Counted from the stretch's first letter, positions 21,493 to 30,618 are shown. The stretch is DNA of 64,000 bases from an uncultured Lysobacter sp. (GCA_946480055.1 CAMLID010000002.1:1-64000); one strand, 5' to 3'. A program made the numbers and translations. Notes: a model not told the origin generated them from the sequence alone.

Positions 21493-22932
21493 ATGAAGCC
21501 CCGCCTCCAAGCCTCGCTAGGTCAACAGCTGGTGATGACGCCGCAATTGCGTCAGGCCATCCGTCTGTTGCAGTTGTCGGCGGTGGAGCTGGAAGCCGAG
21601 CTGGTCACCGCGGTGGAAAGCAATCCGCTGCTGGACTGGACCGAGACCGCGATCAGCGTCAGCAACGGCGCCGACAGCGGCGGCGACGAGCGCGAAAGCT
21701 CCTCTCCCGAGTCCTCCGGCGAGGACCGCGAAGTCCTGCCCCCGGAAGCCGACTGGGGCGCCAGCGACGGCGAACCCTGGTACCAGCGCCTCGGCCCGTC
21801 CGATCAGGACGACGAGTCTCCGATCGCTGAACAGGTGGCCGACGCCGACACTCTGCATGACCATCTGCTGTGGCAGTTGCACCTGAGCCCGCTGAATGCG
21901 CGCGACCGCCTGCTCGGGGTGTCCCTGATCGAGGCCATCGACGACGACGGCTACCTGCGCGAGCCGCTGGACGCGATCGCCGCCTCGTTGGGCCCGGCCA
22001 TCGACGCCGGCGTGGACGAGCTGACCACGGTTCTGCACCAGATCCAGCGCTACGACCCGGTCGGGGTCGGCGCGCGCTCGCTCGGCGAATGCCTGAGCCT
22101 GCAGCTGGCCCAGCTGCCCGCACAGACCCCCGGCCGCGAACTGGCCGGCCGCCTCGCCAACGGGCCGCTCGAGCGCCTGCCCAAGATCGGCGCGGCCGGG
22201 CTGGCCAGCGAACTCAAGCTCGAAGTGGCCGAGGTCGAGACCGCAGTCCAACTGCTGCGCTCGCTGGACCCGCGCCCGGGCGCCCAGATCGGCGCGATCG
22301 CGGCCGACACCTACGTCGCCCCGGACGTGGTGATCTGGCGCCAGCACGGCCTGTGGCGGGTCGCCCTGGCCGACGGCATGCGCCCGCGGGTGTCGATCCA
22401 CCGTGCCTACGAGGGCATGATCCGCCACGCCAGCGCGGCCGACGCCAGTTACCTGCGCGGCCACCTGCAGGAGGCGCGCTGGCTGCTCAAGAGCCTGGAA
22501 GCGCGCGGCGACACCCTGCTCAAGGTCACCCGCTGCCTGCTCAAGCAGCAGGCCGCATTCCTGGAATTCGGCGACAGCGCGCTGCGCCCGCTGACCCTGC
22601 GCGAAGTCGCCAACGAGATCGGCCTGCACGAATCCACGGTCTCGCGCGCGATCTCGCGCAAGTACGCGCGCACCCCGCGTGGGACCGTGCCGCTGCGCGC
22701 CTTCTTCGCCTCCGGCATCGACACCGGCGCCGGCGGCGAGGCCTCCAGCACCGCGATCCAGTCCATGATCCGGCGCCTGATCGAGGCCGAAAACCCACGC
22801 AAGCCGCTGTCCGACGCGCGCCTGGCCGAGACCCTCAAGGCCACCGGCGTGCCGGTGGCGCGCCGCACCGTCGCCAAGTACCGCGAGGCGATGAGCATTC
22901 CGTCGTCGCAGGATCGGGTGCGAATGGGGTGA
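21493..22932 (+). CDS. rpoN: RNA polymerase sigma-54 factor RpoN
   Basis: A 479-residue sigma-54. Region I is Gln/Leu-rich (SLGQQLVMTPQLRQAIRLLQLS) and contacts bacterial enhancer-binding proteins; an acidic region II spans about 60-110; the core-binding domain follows; the helix-turn-helix reads TLREVANEIGLHESTVSRAISRKY; and the RpoN box ARRTVAKYRE is at 456-465. It heads the conserved rpoN-hpf-ptsN-hprK-rapZ neighbourhood, linking nitrogen/carbon phosphotransfer signalling with this sigma factor. A roughly 500-nt repeat-bearing gap separates it from hpf. Confidence 0.97.
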   Translation: MKPRLQASLGQQLVMTPQLRQAIRLLQLSAVELEAELVTAVESNPLLDWTETAISVSNGADSGGDERESSSPESSGEDREVLPPEADWGASDGEPWYQRLGPSDQDDESPIAEQVADADTLHDHLLWQLHLSPLNARDRLLGVSLIEAIDDDGYLREPLDAIAASLGPAIDAGVDELTTVLHQIQRYDPVGVGARSLGECLSLQLAQLPAQTPGRELAGRLANGPLERLPKIGAAGLASELKLEVAEVETAVQLLRSLDPRPGAQIGAIAADTYVAPDVVIWRQHGLWRVALADGMRPRVSIHRAYEGMIRHASAADASYLRGHLQEARWLLKSLEARGDTLLKVTRCLLKQQAAFLEFGDSALRPLTLREVANEIGLHESTVSRAISRKYARTPRGTVPLRAFFASGIDTGAGGEASSTAIQSMIRRLIEAENPRKPLSDARLAETLKATGVPVARRTVAKYREAMSIPSSQDRVRMG

Positions 22933-23430
22933 GGGCGCCAGCGCGCGGCTCCGACCTCATCCCGAACCACCATCCGGCCTACGAGCCACCTTCTCCCACA
23001 GGGAGAGGACGACAAAGCACTGCGTACTGAGCCCCTCTCCCTGTAGGAAAGGGGTTGGGGCGAGGGTCCGACGCGAGTGCATAGCTCGAACCACATCCCG
23101 GACCCTCATCCGGCCCTACGGGCCACCTTCTCCCACGGGGAGAAGGAAGATCAAAAGCCCTGCGTAACGAAGCGAAGGCCGCCGTCGCCGCGTGGAGCAA
23201 CCGCCCCCGCCTCGTGGAACATCCTTCACACTGCTTTTAACCTCGTTTTTACTCCCGCACCCGACTTTGGTCGTAGTCCACGCGAAATCCGCATCGGATC
23301 AAGGCTTTTCACACCAGCCGCCAGATTTCGTGTCTTCCACCCCTTGCGCCTTATCGCCAGCGTGCGATGCTGGGCTCGTGGCTCCGGCTACGGAGCCGCA
23401 TTCCCCAGTTGATGTGTAAGGAGGCCTCCG
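22933..23430. repeat. Intergenic region with repeated CCTTCTCCC/GGGAGAAGG hairpins
   Basis: The 498-nt gap between rpoN and hpf carries related elements at about 22955-23008, 23031-23070 and 23097-23150. The last contains a perfect 9-bp inverted repeat, CCTTCTCCC (23126-23134) and GGGAGAAGG (23138-23146), preceded by a GGCCC/GGGCC hairpin. The same family seems present in decayed form at about 52477-52504. The stretch 23160-23430 has T-rich patches and presumably holds the hpf promoter. I see no gene. Confidence 0.65.
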
Positions 23431-23757
23431 ATGCGTATCGAAACCCACGGCCAGCAGCTCGAAGTCACCAGTGCGCTGCGTGACTACGTCGAATCCAAGC
23501 TGGCGCGGCTGCAACGTCACTACGAACAGCCTTTCGACATTCGCACCCAACTCAGCCTCGACAAGCCCGACCATCGCGCCGAAGCGACCGTGAACCTCGC
23601 CGGCCGCACCCTGCACTGCGACGCCGCCGCCATCGACATGTACGCGGCCATCGACCTGCTCGCAGACAAGCTCGACCGCCTGCTGATGAAGCACAAGAGC
23701 AAGCTCGTCGACCACCACCGCGGAGAAAGTCTCGCCCGGAACGGCGAATTAACCTGA
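23431..23757 (+). CDS. hpf: Ribosome hibernation promoting factor (short HPF)
   Basis: A 108-residue short-form HPF/YfiA family protein that binds the 30S decoding region and promotes 100S dimers in stationary phase. It starts MRIETHGQQLEVTSALRDYVESKLARLQRHY, typical of the family, and ends in a basic tail. A strong AAGGAGG ribosome site lies 8 nt before the ATG. The usual position between rpoN and ptsN is kept. Confidence 0.93.
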   Translation: MRIETHGQQLEVTSALRDYVESKLARLQRHYEQPFDIRTQLSLDKPDHRAEATVNLAGRTLHCDAAAIDMYAAIDLLADKLDRLLMKHKSKLVDHHRGESLARNGELT

Positions 23758-23766
23758 TCGTTCGGG

Positions 23767-23772
23767 GATAAT
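23767..23772 (+). promoter_or_regulatory. Probable -10 element of ptsN
   Basis: GATAAT lies 28 nt before the ptsN ATG in the short hpf-ptsN gap. No convincing -35 is seen. Confidence 0.35.
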
Positions 23773-23800
23773 GCGGCGCCTCCCGACGCTGTGTTGAACG

Positions 23801-24274
23801 ATGCCGCTTCATGAACTGCTGAGCGCGCAACGGGTCGCGATCCTGGAGCAATCCAGCGATCGCGACGCCGTGCTGGAAGCCGCTGCGCGCCTGCTGGCCG
23901 ACGGCACGCCGGCCGCGACGGGTGCCGTCGCCGACAGCCTGCGCGCACGCGAGCGCCTCGCCAGCACCGCCATCGGCCACGGCGTGGCCATCCCGCACGG
24001 CCGCAGCGCCCTGTTCGGCGACAGCCGCGGCGCCTTTCTGCGCCTCGAACAACCGGTAGACTTCGGCGCTGCCGACGGCGAAAAGGTCGACCTGGTGCTC
24101 GCCATGACCGTACCCGAACACTACGTGCAACAGCATCTGCAGCTGCTGGCCGAACTGGCCGAGCACTTCGGCGACGCCGAATTCCGCGCCGCCCTGCGCG
24201 GCGCGGCCGACGTCGACGACCTGAGCCGGCGCCTGCTCGGCGGCGACGCCCTGCGCAGCGGGGCGCGCGCATGA
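23801..24274 (+). CDS. ptsN: PTS EIIA-Ntr regulatory protein PtsN
   Basis: A 157-residue EIIA domain of the fructose/mannitol class, acting in the nitrogen-related phosphotransfer branch rather than sugar uptake. The phosphorylated histidine is H66 in [10 protein letters not shown]. In other bacteria the protein controls potassium transport and stress responses according to its phosphorylation state. It overlaps hprK by four bases (ATGA). EI and HPr, its likely phosphodonors, are encoded 3.3-5.8 kb downstream. Confidence 0.92.
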   Translation: MPLHELLSAQRVAILEQSSDRDAVLEAAARLLADGTPAATGAVADSLRARERLASTAIGHGVAIPHGRSALFGDSRGAFLRLEQPVDFGAADGEKVDLVLAMTVPEHYVQQHLQLLAELAEHFGDAEFRAALRGAADVDDLSRRLLGGDALRSGARA

Positions 24275-25221
24275 CCACCAGCATCAGCGCCGGGGAACTG
24301 TTCGAACAGCAACGCGAACGCCTGGGCCTGCGCTGGCTGGCCGGCCAACGCGGCGACGACCGTGTGGTCGAAGCGGTGGAGACGGTCGCGCGGCGTCCGT
24401 CGCTGGCCGGTTATCTCAACGCGATCTATCCCAACAAGGTGCAGATCCTCGGCAGCGAGGAACTGTCCTGGCTGGACGGGCTGGACTCGCGCCTGCGCTG
24501 GGAAACCATCGAAAAGATCATCCAGTTCCGCCCGCTGGCGCTGGTGATCAGCAAGGACCAGACCTGCCCCGAGGACCTGCGCCAGGCCGCCGAGGAAAGC
24601 GGCACCGCGCTGTGGGTCTCGCCGCGGCGCGGCCACGAACTGCTCAACCATCTGCAGTACCACTTGGCCCGCACCCTGGCGCCGCGCATCACCATGCACG
24701 GCGTGTTCATGGAGATCTACTCGATCGGCGTGCTGATCACCGGCGAGTCCGGATCGGGCAAGAGCGAGCTGGCGCTGGAGCTGGTCACGCGCGGCCACCG
24801 CCTGGTCGCCGACGACGCGCCCGAGTTCACCCAGATCGCGCCTGACGTGCTCGACGGCACCTGCCCCGAGATGCTGCAGGACCTGCTCGAAGTGCGCGGC
24901 CTGGGCGTGCTCAACATCCGTCAGATGTTCGGCGACACCGCGGTCAAGAACAACAAATACCTGCGCCTGATCGTGCACCTGACCAAGCCGATGACCGAGC
25001 CCCTGCCCTCGGGCATCGAGCGCCTCACCGGCGACACCGGCCTGCGTCGCGTGCTCGACCTGGACGTGCCGATGATCACGCTGCCGGTCATGCCCGGCCG
25101 CAATCTCGCGGTGCTGACCGAAGCCGCGACCCGTCTGCACAGCCTGCGCATGAAAGGCCTGGACCCGGCCGCGGCCTTCATCGCGCGCCACAGCAATTTT
25201 CTCGAGCGCGGCGAATCATGA
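24271..25221 (+). CDS. hprK: HPr kinase/phosphorylase HprK
   Basis: A 316-residue bifunctional enzyme that phosphorylates and dephosphorylates a serine of HPr. The P-loop is GESGSGKS at 158-165, preceded by the conserved MHG (H143), and followed by the family signature around [15 protein letters not shown]. The HPr of this window has the target serine (S46), so the regulatory pair is complete. The ATG overlaps ptsN, and its TGA overlaps the rapZ ATG. Confidence 0.95.
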   Translation: MTTSISAGELFEQQRERLGLRWLAGQRGDDRVVEAVETVARRPSLAGYLNAIYPNKVQILGSEELSWLDGLDSRLRWETIEKIIQFRPLALVISKDQTCPEDLRQAAEESGTALWVSPRRGHELLNHLQYHLARTLAPRITMHGVFMEIYSIGVLITGESGSGKSELALELVTRGHRLVADDAPEFTQIAPDVLDGTCPEMLQDLLEVRGLGVLNIRQMFGDTAVKNNKYLRLIVHLTKPMTEPLPSGIERLTGDTGLRRVLDLDVPMITLPVMPGRNLAVLTEAATRLHSLRMKGLDPAAAFIARHSNFLERGES

Positions 25222-26099
25222 ACCAGAGCGTCGAACCGATCCTGATCATCGTCAGCGGCCTGTCCGGCTCGGGCAAGTCGGTGGCGCTGCACACCTTCGA
25301 GGACCTGGGCTACTACTGCGTCGACAACCTGCCCGCCGAGCTGCTGCCCGAATTCGTGCGCAGCGTGGTCCAGGCCGGCGACGGCGCCCCGGCCAAGCTC
25401 GCGGTCAGCATCGACGTGCGCAACCGCCATAGCGACCTGGCCAATATTCCGGGCTGGCTGTCGACGGTGGGCGCGCTCGGGGTCGATCCCAAGCTGGTGT
25501 TCTTCGACGCCCGCGACGAAGTGCTGCTCAAGCGCTACGCCGACACCCGCCGCCGCCATCCGCTGAGCCAGCTCGGCCTGGCCCTGGCCGACGCGATCGC
25601 GCTCGAACACCAGGTGCTGCGTCCGCTGCGCCAGATCGCCGACGCCGTGGTCGATACCAGCGACCTCAACGTGCACCAGCTGCGTCGCTACGTGATCACC
25701 GAATTCGGCATGGGCGGCGAGACCGGCATGTCGCTGCTGTTCGAATCCTTCGCCTACCGGCGCGGCGTGCCGGCCGATGCCGATTTCGTGTTCGACGCGC
25801 GCGCCCTGCCGAATCCGCATTGGGACCCGACCCTGCGACCGCTGTCCGGCCGCGACGCCGGCGTGCGCGACTATCTCGAAGGGCAGCCCTACGTGCAGCA
25901 GTTCGTCGAGCAGATCGGCCAGTTCCTCGACACCTGGCTGCCGCGCCTGCAGGCCGACAGCACACGCAGCTACGCCACCGTCGCCTTCGGCTGCACCGGT
26001 GGACGTCACCGCTCGGTCTATCTCGCCGAACGCCTGGCCGAACACGCACGCGAACGCGGCTGGAACGAAGTCGCGGTGCACCATCGCGAGTTGGACTGA
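25218..26099 (+). CDS. rapZ: RapZ-family P-loop nucleotide-binding protein
   Basis: A 293-residue protein with Walker A GLSGSGKS (14-21) and the C-terminal family signature [19 protein letters not shown]. In E. coli RapZ delivers the small RNA GlmZ to RNase E to control amino-sugar synthesis; in other lineages (YvcJ) it has nucleotidase activity and an unclear role. Whether a GlmZ-type target exists here cannot be seen. It is translationally coupled to hprK. Confidence 0.93.
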   Translation: MNQSVEPILIIVSGLSGSGKSVALHTFEDLGYYCVDNLPAELLPEFVRSVVQAGDGAPAKLAVSIDVRNRHSDLANIPGWLSTVGALGVDPKLVFFDARDEVLLKRYADTRRRHPLSQLGLALADAIALEHQVLRPLRQIADAVVDTSDLNVHQLRRYVITEFGMGGETGMSLLFESFAYRRGVPADADFVFDARALPNPHWDPTLRPLSGRDAGVRDYLEGQPYVQQFVEQIGQFLDTWLPRLQADSTRSYATVAFGCTGGRHRSVYLAERLAEHARERGWNEVAVHHRELD

Positions 26100-26320
26100 G
26101 CGACGCGGCCGCGCTGCATCCGTCGCGTCGTATCGCACGGTATCCGCACCTGCAGCCTCGCATCCAACGCCGGCTTTGCCGCATCGAATTGGTGAATCGA
26201 CGCTAAGCGCGTCGCTTCCTTACGAAATTTTTGCGCATCCGTACCGGGTTTCTACACGCGCGACCGTACGGTGAAGCTGCGTTGTTCGCAGCGCACTCCG
26301 TCCACACCGGAGCACCGACG

Positions 26321-26662
26321 ATGACCTCTCCCGTTCGCACCCCGCTGCCGTGGCTGATCGCGCTGTCCGCGGCGTTGGCGGCGCCTCTGGCGCTCGCTCA
26401 ATCCACGCCGCCGCAGGATCCTCCGCCGACCACACGCGGCGAGGCCTCGCAATCCCTGCCGCCGAAGGACGCCGCCGGCATCACGCCCACCTTCGCCGAG
26501 TTCGATGTCGACAGCGATGGCAAGATCAGCAAGGCCGAAGCCGCGATCGACAGCCAGCTCAGCGCCGAGTTCGTCGCCCGCGACCAGGACGGCGACGGCG
26601 CGCTCAGCCAAGCCGAGCACCACGCCGGGCACGACCGTCACGACGACGGCAAACGCAAGTAA
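26321..26662 (+). CDS. Exported EF-hand calcium-binding protein
   Basis: A 113-residue protein with a signal peptide (cut near LALAQ). A Pro-rich linker precedes two EF-hand loops: DVDSDGKISKAE (62-73) and DQDGDGALSQAE (88-99). The C-terminus is His/Asp rich (HHAGHDRHDD) and might bind metals. ATG 26321 follows CCGGAGC; an upstream in-frame start at 26231 is disfavoured because the signal peptide begins at 26321. Function is unknown; such calmodulin-like exported proteins are frequent in Xanthomonadaceae. Confidence 0.78.
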   Translation: MTSPVRTPLPWLIALSAALAAPLALAQSTPPQDPPPTTRGEASQSLPPKDAAGITPTFAEFDVDSDGKISKAEAAIDSQLSAEFVARDQDGDGALSQAEHHAGHDRHDDGKRK

Positions 26663-26719
26663 GCCGATGCCCGGGAGCGCATCGCGCTCGCGGGCCGGCC
26701 CGAAACCAAGGAGCCCCGC

Positions 26720-27022
26720 ATGAACACCATCGCTCATCCTCATCGCAAGTTGGCGCTGACTCTGAGCGCGCTGCTGGCCGCCGTTGCGCTCGGTGCCTGC
26801 AGCAAGCCCGAACCGCCGGCCGGGGAAATGCCGCCGCCGGCCGCCGACACCGCACCCGCCGATACCACCACGCCGCCCGCGGACACGACCACCCCGCCGG
26901 CCGACACCACCACCCCGCCACCGCCGGCGGCCGATACCGGCACGCCGCCTCCGGTCGAAGGCACCTCAAGCCAGACCCCGCCGGACGAGCCCAAGACCGA
27001 CACCAAGCAGCCGGCCCACTGA
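26720..27022 (+). CDS. Small Pro/Thr-repeat lipoprotein
   Basis: A 100-residue predicted lipoprotein with lipobox LGAC (Cys about 27). The mature part is low-complexity, with tandem copies of the seven-residue unit PADTTTP (about residues 46-67) and further Pro/Thr/Asp stretches, and no folded domain. It follows AAGGAG. It probably serves as a flexible envelope spacer; homology-based naming is not possible. A perfect 12-bp hairpin follows 27 nt after the stop. Confidence 0.65.
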   Translation: MNTIAHPHRKLALTLSALLAAVALGACSKPEPPAGEMPPPAADTAPADTTTPPADTTTPPADTTTPPPPAADTGTPPPVEGTSSQTPPDEPKTDTKQPAH

Positions 27023-27049
27023 CGGCCCCGCCGCGCCGGTCCGCCCCAT

Positions 27050-27077
27050 GCACGGGCAGCCTCCGGGCTGCCCGTGC
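27050..27077. other. Perfect 12-bp hairpin with UCCG loop
   Basis: The arms GCACGGGCAGCC (27050-27061) and GGCTGCCCGTGC (27066-27077) enclose a TCCG loop. There is no T run, so it is either a terminator without a U tract, or an mRNA 3'-end stabiliser for the lipoprotein gene, or a processing site before the PTS genes. Confidence 0.7.
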
Positions 27078-27166
27078 CGCAGCAGTCGCCGACGCCGCTC
27101 GCAAAATCGCATCCGCAGCGCTTCAGGCGCTTCCGGCCTGTCACCGGCGTCTGCTAAGTTGGCTGC

Positions 27167-27559
27167 ATGAGCGTCGGCATCCTCCTCATCACCCACGAAG
27201 GCATCGGCAACGCGCTGGTCGCGGTGGCGAGCCGTTTGCTGCGCCCGTTGCCGCTGAAGGTGGAAGCCTTGGAGGTGCCGTTCGACGCCGACCACGACCT
27301 GCTGCTGCCGATGGCCAGCGCGGCGCTGCGCCGCGTCGACGGCGGCCAGGGCGTGCTGGTGCTGACCGATCTGTACGGCGCATCGCCGAGCAACCTCGCC
27401 GCCCGCGTCGCCCGCCTGGGCACGCCGGTGCGCCGGGTCTCGGCGCTGAGCCTGCCCATGCTATTGCGCGTATTGAACTATTCCGACCTCGAACTGGACG
27501 AACTGCCCGCGGTCGCCGCGGCCGGCGCGCGCAACGGCGTGATCATCGACGAGGCCTGA
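27167..27559 (+). CDS. PTS mannose-class EIIA domain protein
   Basis: A 130-residue EIIA-Man-type protein. H10 in LLITHEGIGNAL is the expected phosphorylation site, and LVLTDLYGASPSNLA is the conserved second motif. No mannose-class IIB, IIC or IID follows, so it likely has a regulatory rather than transport role, as in other proteobacteria with incomplete systems. It lies just before ptsH and ptsI. A TAAGTT hexamer sits 6 nt before the ATG and no Shine-Dalgarno is obvious. Confidence 0.88.
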   Translation: MSVGILLITHEGIGNALVAVASRLLRPLPLKVEALEVPFDADHDLLLPMASAALRRVDGGQGVLVLTDLYGASPSNLAARVARLGTPVRRVSALSLPMLLRVLNYSDLELDELPAVAAAGARNGVIIDEA

Positions 27560-27620
27560 TGTCCTACCCCAGACCGCACCGCGACACCGCAACAACGAGA
27601 CGGCTTTTGAGGAACCCGCA

Positions 27621-27890
27621 ATGATCGAACGCGAACTGACCGTCTCCAACCGCCTGGGCCTGCATGCGCGCGCCACCGCCAAGCTGGTGCAGGTGCTCTC
27701 CGGTTTCCGCAGCTCCGCCACGCTCACCGCCAAAGGCCGCGAGGTCAACGCCAAGAGCATCATGGGCGTGATGCTGCTCGCCGCCGGCCAGGGCACCTCG
27801 GTCAAGCTGCGGGTCGAGGGCGAAGACGAAAACTCCGCGGTCGACGCGGTGATCGCGCTGTTCGATCGCCGTTTCGACGAAGACAGCTGA
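27621..27890 (+). CDS. ptsH: Phosphocarrier protein HPr
   Basis: An 89-residue HPr. H15 in RLGLHARATAKLV is the EI phosphorylation site and S46 in AKSIMGVM is the HprK site. It follows GAGGAA. It transfers phosphate from EI to EIIA proteins, here PtsN and the mannose-class IIA. The presence of HprK and S46 allows serine control independent of PEP. Confidence 0.96.
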   Translation: MIERELTVSNRLGLHARATAKLVQVLSGFRSSATLTAKGREVNAKSIMGVMLLAAGQGTSVKLRVEGEDENSAVDAVIALFDRRFDEDS

Positions 27891-27918
27891 GCGAGGGCGC
27901 GGCAGTGAGGCAGACTCG

Positions 27919-29631
27919 ATGAGGCAAGCGTTCTTCGGACATGGCGCGTCGCGTGGCAGCGCCCTGGGCCGTGCCCGGGTCCGCTTGCCGCATGCGCTGG
28001 AAGTCGCCGAGGAACGGATCGAGCCGGCCCAGGTCGAGGCCGAACTGGCACGCCTGCACGCCGCCATCGAAACCGTGCGCGGGGAGATGCACGCGCTGCG
28101 CGACCGTCTGCACGGCGCGCTCGCGCACGAGGTCGGCGAGTTCCTCGACCTGCACACCCTGCTGCTCGACGACCCCGAACTGCTGCACGGCCTGGACGAA
28201 CTGATCCGCACCGGCCGCTACGCCGCCGACTATGCCCTGCGCCTGCAACGCGACCGCATCGCCGCGGTGTTCGAGGCCATGGACGACGCCTACTTCCGCA
28301 GCCGCGTCGACGATATCGATCAGGTGATCGGCCGCATCCACGCCGCCCTGCACCGCCGCGCCGGCGAGATGCAGGGCGTGGCCGGCGAAATCCTGGTCAC
28401 CGATAACGTCGCGCCGGCCGAACTGGCGCAGCTGCAGGCCCAGGGCGTGCTGGCGATCGTCACCGCCGCCGGCAGCGCGCTGTCGCACAGCGCCATCCTG
28501 GCCCGCAGCCTGCACCTGCCGCTGGTGGTCGGCACCGCCCAGGCCCTGCTCAAGATCAACGACGGCGATGCCCTGACCGTCGACGGCAGCAGCGGCACGG
28601 TGATCCTGGAACCCGACGCCGACGACCTGCGCGCGCACCGCGACCGCGTGCGCGAACACGCGCGCGAGCGCAAGCAGCTGCACCGTCTGCGCCGCGAACC
28701 TACGCGCACCATCGACGGCGTCGACATCCGTCTCTACGCCAACGCCGAATCGCGCGAGGACGTGGCCGAAGCGCACGCCCTGGGCGCGGCCGGCGTCGGC
28801 CTGTACCGCACCGAATTCCTGTTCCTGCAGCGCAACGAGCTGCCGACCGAGGAAGAACAGTTCCGCGCCTACCGCGACGTGGTCCTGGGCATGACCGGCC
28901 GCTCGGTCACCATCCGCACCCTCGACCTGGGCGCGGACAAGGCCGACCGCACCGGCCTGGCCTTGCGCGACGAACCCAACCCGGCCCTGGGCCTGCGCGG
29001 CGTGCGCCTGTCGCTGGCCCGCAACGGCCTGCTCGAGACCCAGCTGCGCGCGCTGCTGCGGGCCTCCGGCTACGGCCCGCTGCGGGTGCTGGTGCCGATG
29101 GTGAGCTCGCGCGAGGAGATCCGGCGCGTGCGCCGCATGCTCGACCGGGTCGCGGACGAGCTGCGCCGCGAAGGCCACGAGATCGCCGAGCAGGTCCCGC
29201 TGGGCGCGATGATCGAAGTGCCCGCGGCCGCCATCGCCCTGCCCAGCTTCATCGGCGCGATCGATTTCCTGTCGATCGGCACCAACGACCTGATCCAGTA
29301 CCTGCTCGCCGCCGACCGCAACAACGAAGCCCTGGGCGAGCTCTACACGCCGCTGCACCCGGCCGTGCTGCGGCTGATCCGCGACGTGATCCGCCTGTCC
29401 AAGGCGCGCGGCAAATCGGTGGCGGTGTGCGGCGAGATGGCCGGCGACCCGGCGTTCGCGCCGCTGCTGCTGGCGCTGGGGCTGGAGGAGTTCAGCCTGC
29501 ACCCGGCGACCCTGTTGGAACTGCGTCGCGCGATCCGCGACCTGGACCTGGGCGCGCTGCGCGCGCGCGCACCGGCCTTGCTGCGCGCGCGCGACCGCAA
29601 GGCGATCGAGGCCTGGCTACGGGCGTGCTGA
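27919..29631 (+). CDS. ptsI: Phosphoenolpyruvate-protein phosphotransferase (enzyme I)
   Basis: A 570-residue EI that takes phosphate from PEP and passes it to HPr. The active histidine is H190 in GSALSHSAILARS (most EI enzymes have SHT; the serine is conservative). The PEP-binding barrel shows GVGLYRTEFLF, the metal ligands in GAMIEVPAA, and the catalytic cysteine in AVCGEMAGD. There is no N-terminal GAF domain, so it is PtsI-like rather than PtsP. It ends the IIA-HPr-EI operon; no sugar permease adjoins it. Confidence 0.95.
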   Translation: MRQAFFGHGASRGSALGRARVRLPHALEVAEERIEPAQVEAELARLHAAIETVRGEMHALRDRLHGALAHEVGEFLDLHTLLLDDPELLHGLDELIRTGRYAADYALRLQRDRIAAVFEAMDDAYFRSRVDDIDQVIGRIHAALHRRAGEMQGVAGEILVTDNVAPAELAQLQAQGVLAIVTAAGSALSHSAILARSLHLPLVVGTAQALLKINDGDALTVDGSSGTVILEPDADDLRAHRDRVREHARERKQLHRLRREPTRTIDGVDIRLYANAESREDVAEAHALGAAGVGLYRTEFLFLQRNELPTEEEQFRAYRDVVLGMTGRSVTIRTLDLGADKADRTGLALRDEPNPALGLRGVRLSLARNGLLETQLRALLRASGYGPLRVLVPMVSSREEIRRVRRMLDRVADELRREGHEIAEQVPLGAMIEVPAAAIALPSFIGAIDFLSIGTNDLIQYLLAADRNNEALGELYTPLHPAVLRLIRDVIRLSKARGKSVAVCGEMAGDPAFAPLLLALGLEEFSLHPATLLELRRAIRDLDLGALRARAPALLRARDRKAIEAWLRAC

Positions 29632-29723
29632 GTCGGGCGGTTGCTGCCGCGAGACCGAAGCCGTTGTCGATGTGCGATGCAAGAAAAGCATCTGCCGCGA
29701 TCACACCGGCAGTCGAATCAAGC

Positions 29724-29747
29724 TATCACGGCTCACGCCGCTCCCAC
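29724..29747. repeat. Solitary REP-like repeat
   Basis: One copy of the GGCTCACGCCGCTCCCAC repeat family lies between the convergent ptsI and DUF4189 genes. Confidence 0.7.
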
Positions 29748-29769
29748 GGCAACGGGACCGCGGCGGCGT

Positions 29770-30327
29770 TCAGCGCCAGCCGTCGAAGTGGAAGCTCCCG
29801 GTCACGCAGTTGCTGCTGAGCTTCTGGCACATCTGCGCGCTCTTGGCGCAGCGCGCGAGCGCAGTCGCCAGCGCCTGCTCTTCGCTGCGGCCCTTGTCGG
29901 CGAACAGCGCCGCATTGCCGTCCGCGCCCATGCCCACCGCGATCGCCGCGCATTCGGAGCGGTAGCTCAGCAGGATCGCGCAGCCCGTGCCGCCGCCGTT
30001 GCCGCGGCAAGCTTCGAGCGCGGCCCGCTCGGCCTCCTTCTTCTCGCTGATGCCGTTGTCCTGCCCGGCCATGCCCAGGCTGCGCTTGACCGGGTCATGG
30101 GCGATCGCGGCCCAGGCCTTGTATTCGTGCTTGATCGCCTGCGGCGTGTCGGGCGGCGCCGCATCGGCGGGCTTGGAATTGCCGTTGACGCCGTAGCCGG
30201 GCAGCGGAATGCACAGCTGCCCGCTCGAATTGCCGCCCGGATACTGCCCGTCCGGACAGCCCTGCTCGGCGCGCACGTCGCCGGCCGCGGCCAGCAGTCC
30301 GAGCAGGATCAGCGTTCTGATGTTCAT
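29770..30327 (-). CDS. DUF4189 domain-containing exported protein
   Basis: A 185-residue secreted protein with a signal peptide (MNIRTLILLGLLAAAGDVRA). The C-terminal half is a DUF4189 domain: AWAAIAHDP, then ALEACRGNGGGTGCAIL, CAAIAVG and a late SAQMCQKLSSNC; the paired cysteines suggest disulfides. Function is unknown; the domain is common in Xanthomonadaceae secreted proteins. ATG 30327 has an AGGGGA ribosome site; a TATACG -10-like hexamer precedes it on the minus strand. Confidence 0.8.
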   Translation of the reverse strand: MNIRTLILLGLLAAAGDVRAEQGCPDGQYPGGNSSGQLCIPLPGYGVNGNSKPADAAPPDTPQAIKHEYKAWAAIAHDPVKRSLGMAGQDNGISEKKEAERAALEACRGNGGGTGCAILLSYRSECAAIAVGMGADGNAALFADKGRSEEQALATALARCAKSAQMCQKLSSNCVTGSFHFDGWR

Positions 30328-30548
30328 GCATCCCCTGACGCGTATACGCCGCGATCTCGCCGGCACGCGCATTGTGACCAACGTGCGCGGCCGAGCCCGA
30401 CGCAGGACCGGACTGTCCCGCGAATTTGCGGCGAGCCGGTCGCCAGCGCGCGTTCGCATCGGGTCCGCGGCCCGCGAACACGCATCGGCGCGCGACACGC
30501 GTAATCGTCATAGCGCCGATTTTGCTGGGCTTTGCCGCCGACGCGGGC

Positions 30549-30554
30549 GATAAT
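30549..30554 (+). promoter_or_regulatory. -10-like element before three-codon ORF and mgtE
   Basis: GATAAT lies 64 nt before the mgtE ATG. Exactly 6 nt after it is ATG AAC GCT TAA (30561-30572), a three-codon reading frame placed where transcription would begin. Confidence 0.4.
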
Positions 30555-30618
30555 GCCCGTATGAACGCTTAACCCAGTCGCCGCCCTCGTGGCCGCGACG
30601 CGCCAACGGAAGTACCGC

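Noticed and set aside
27919..29631. Inactive EI because of SHS in place of SHT
   Set aside because: The phosphorylated His is present and Ser for Thr is conservative, with all other catalytic residues intact.
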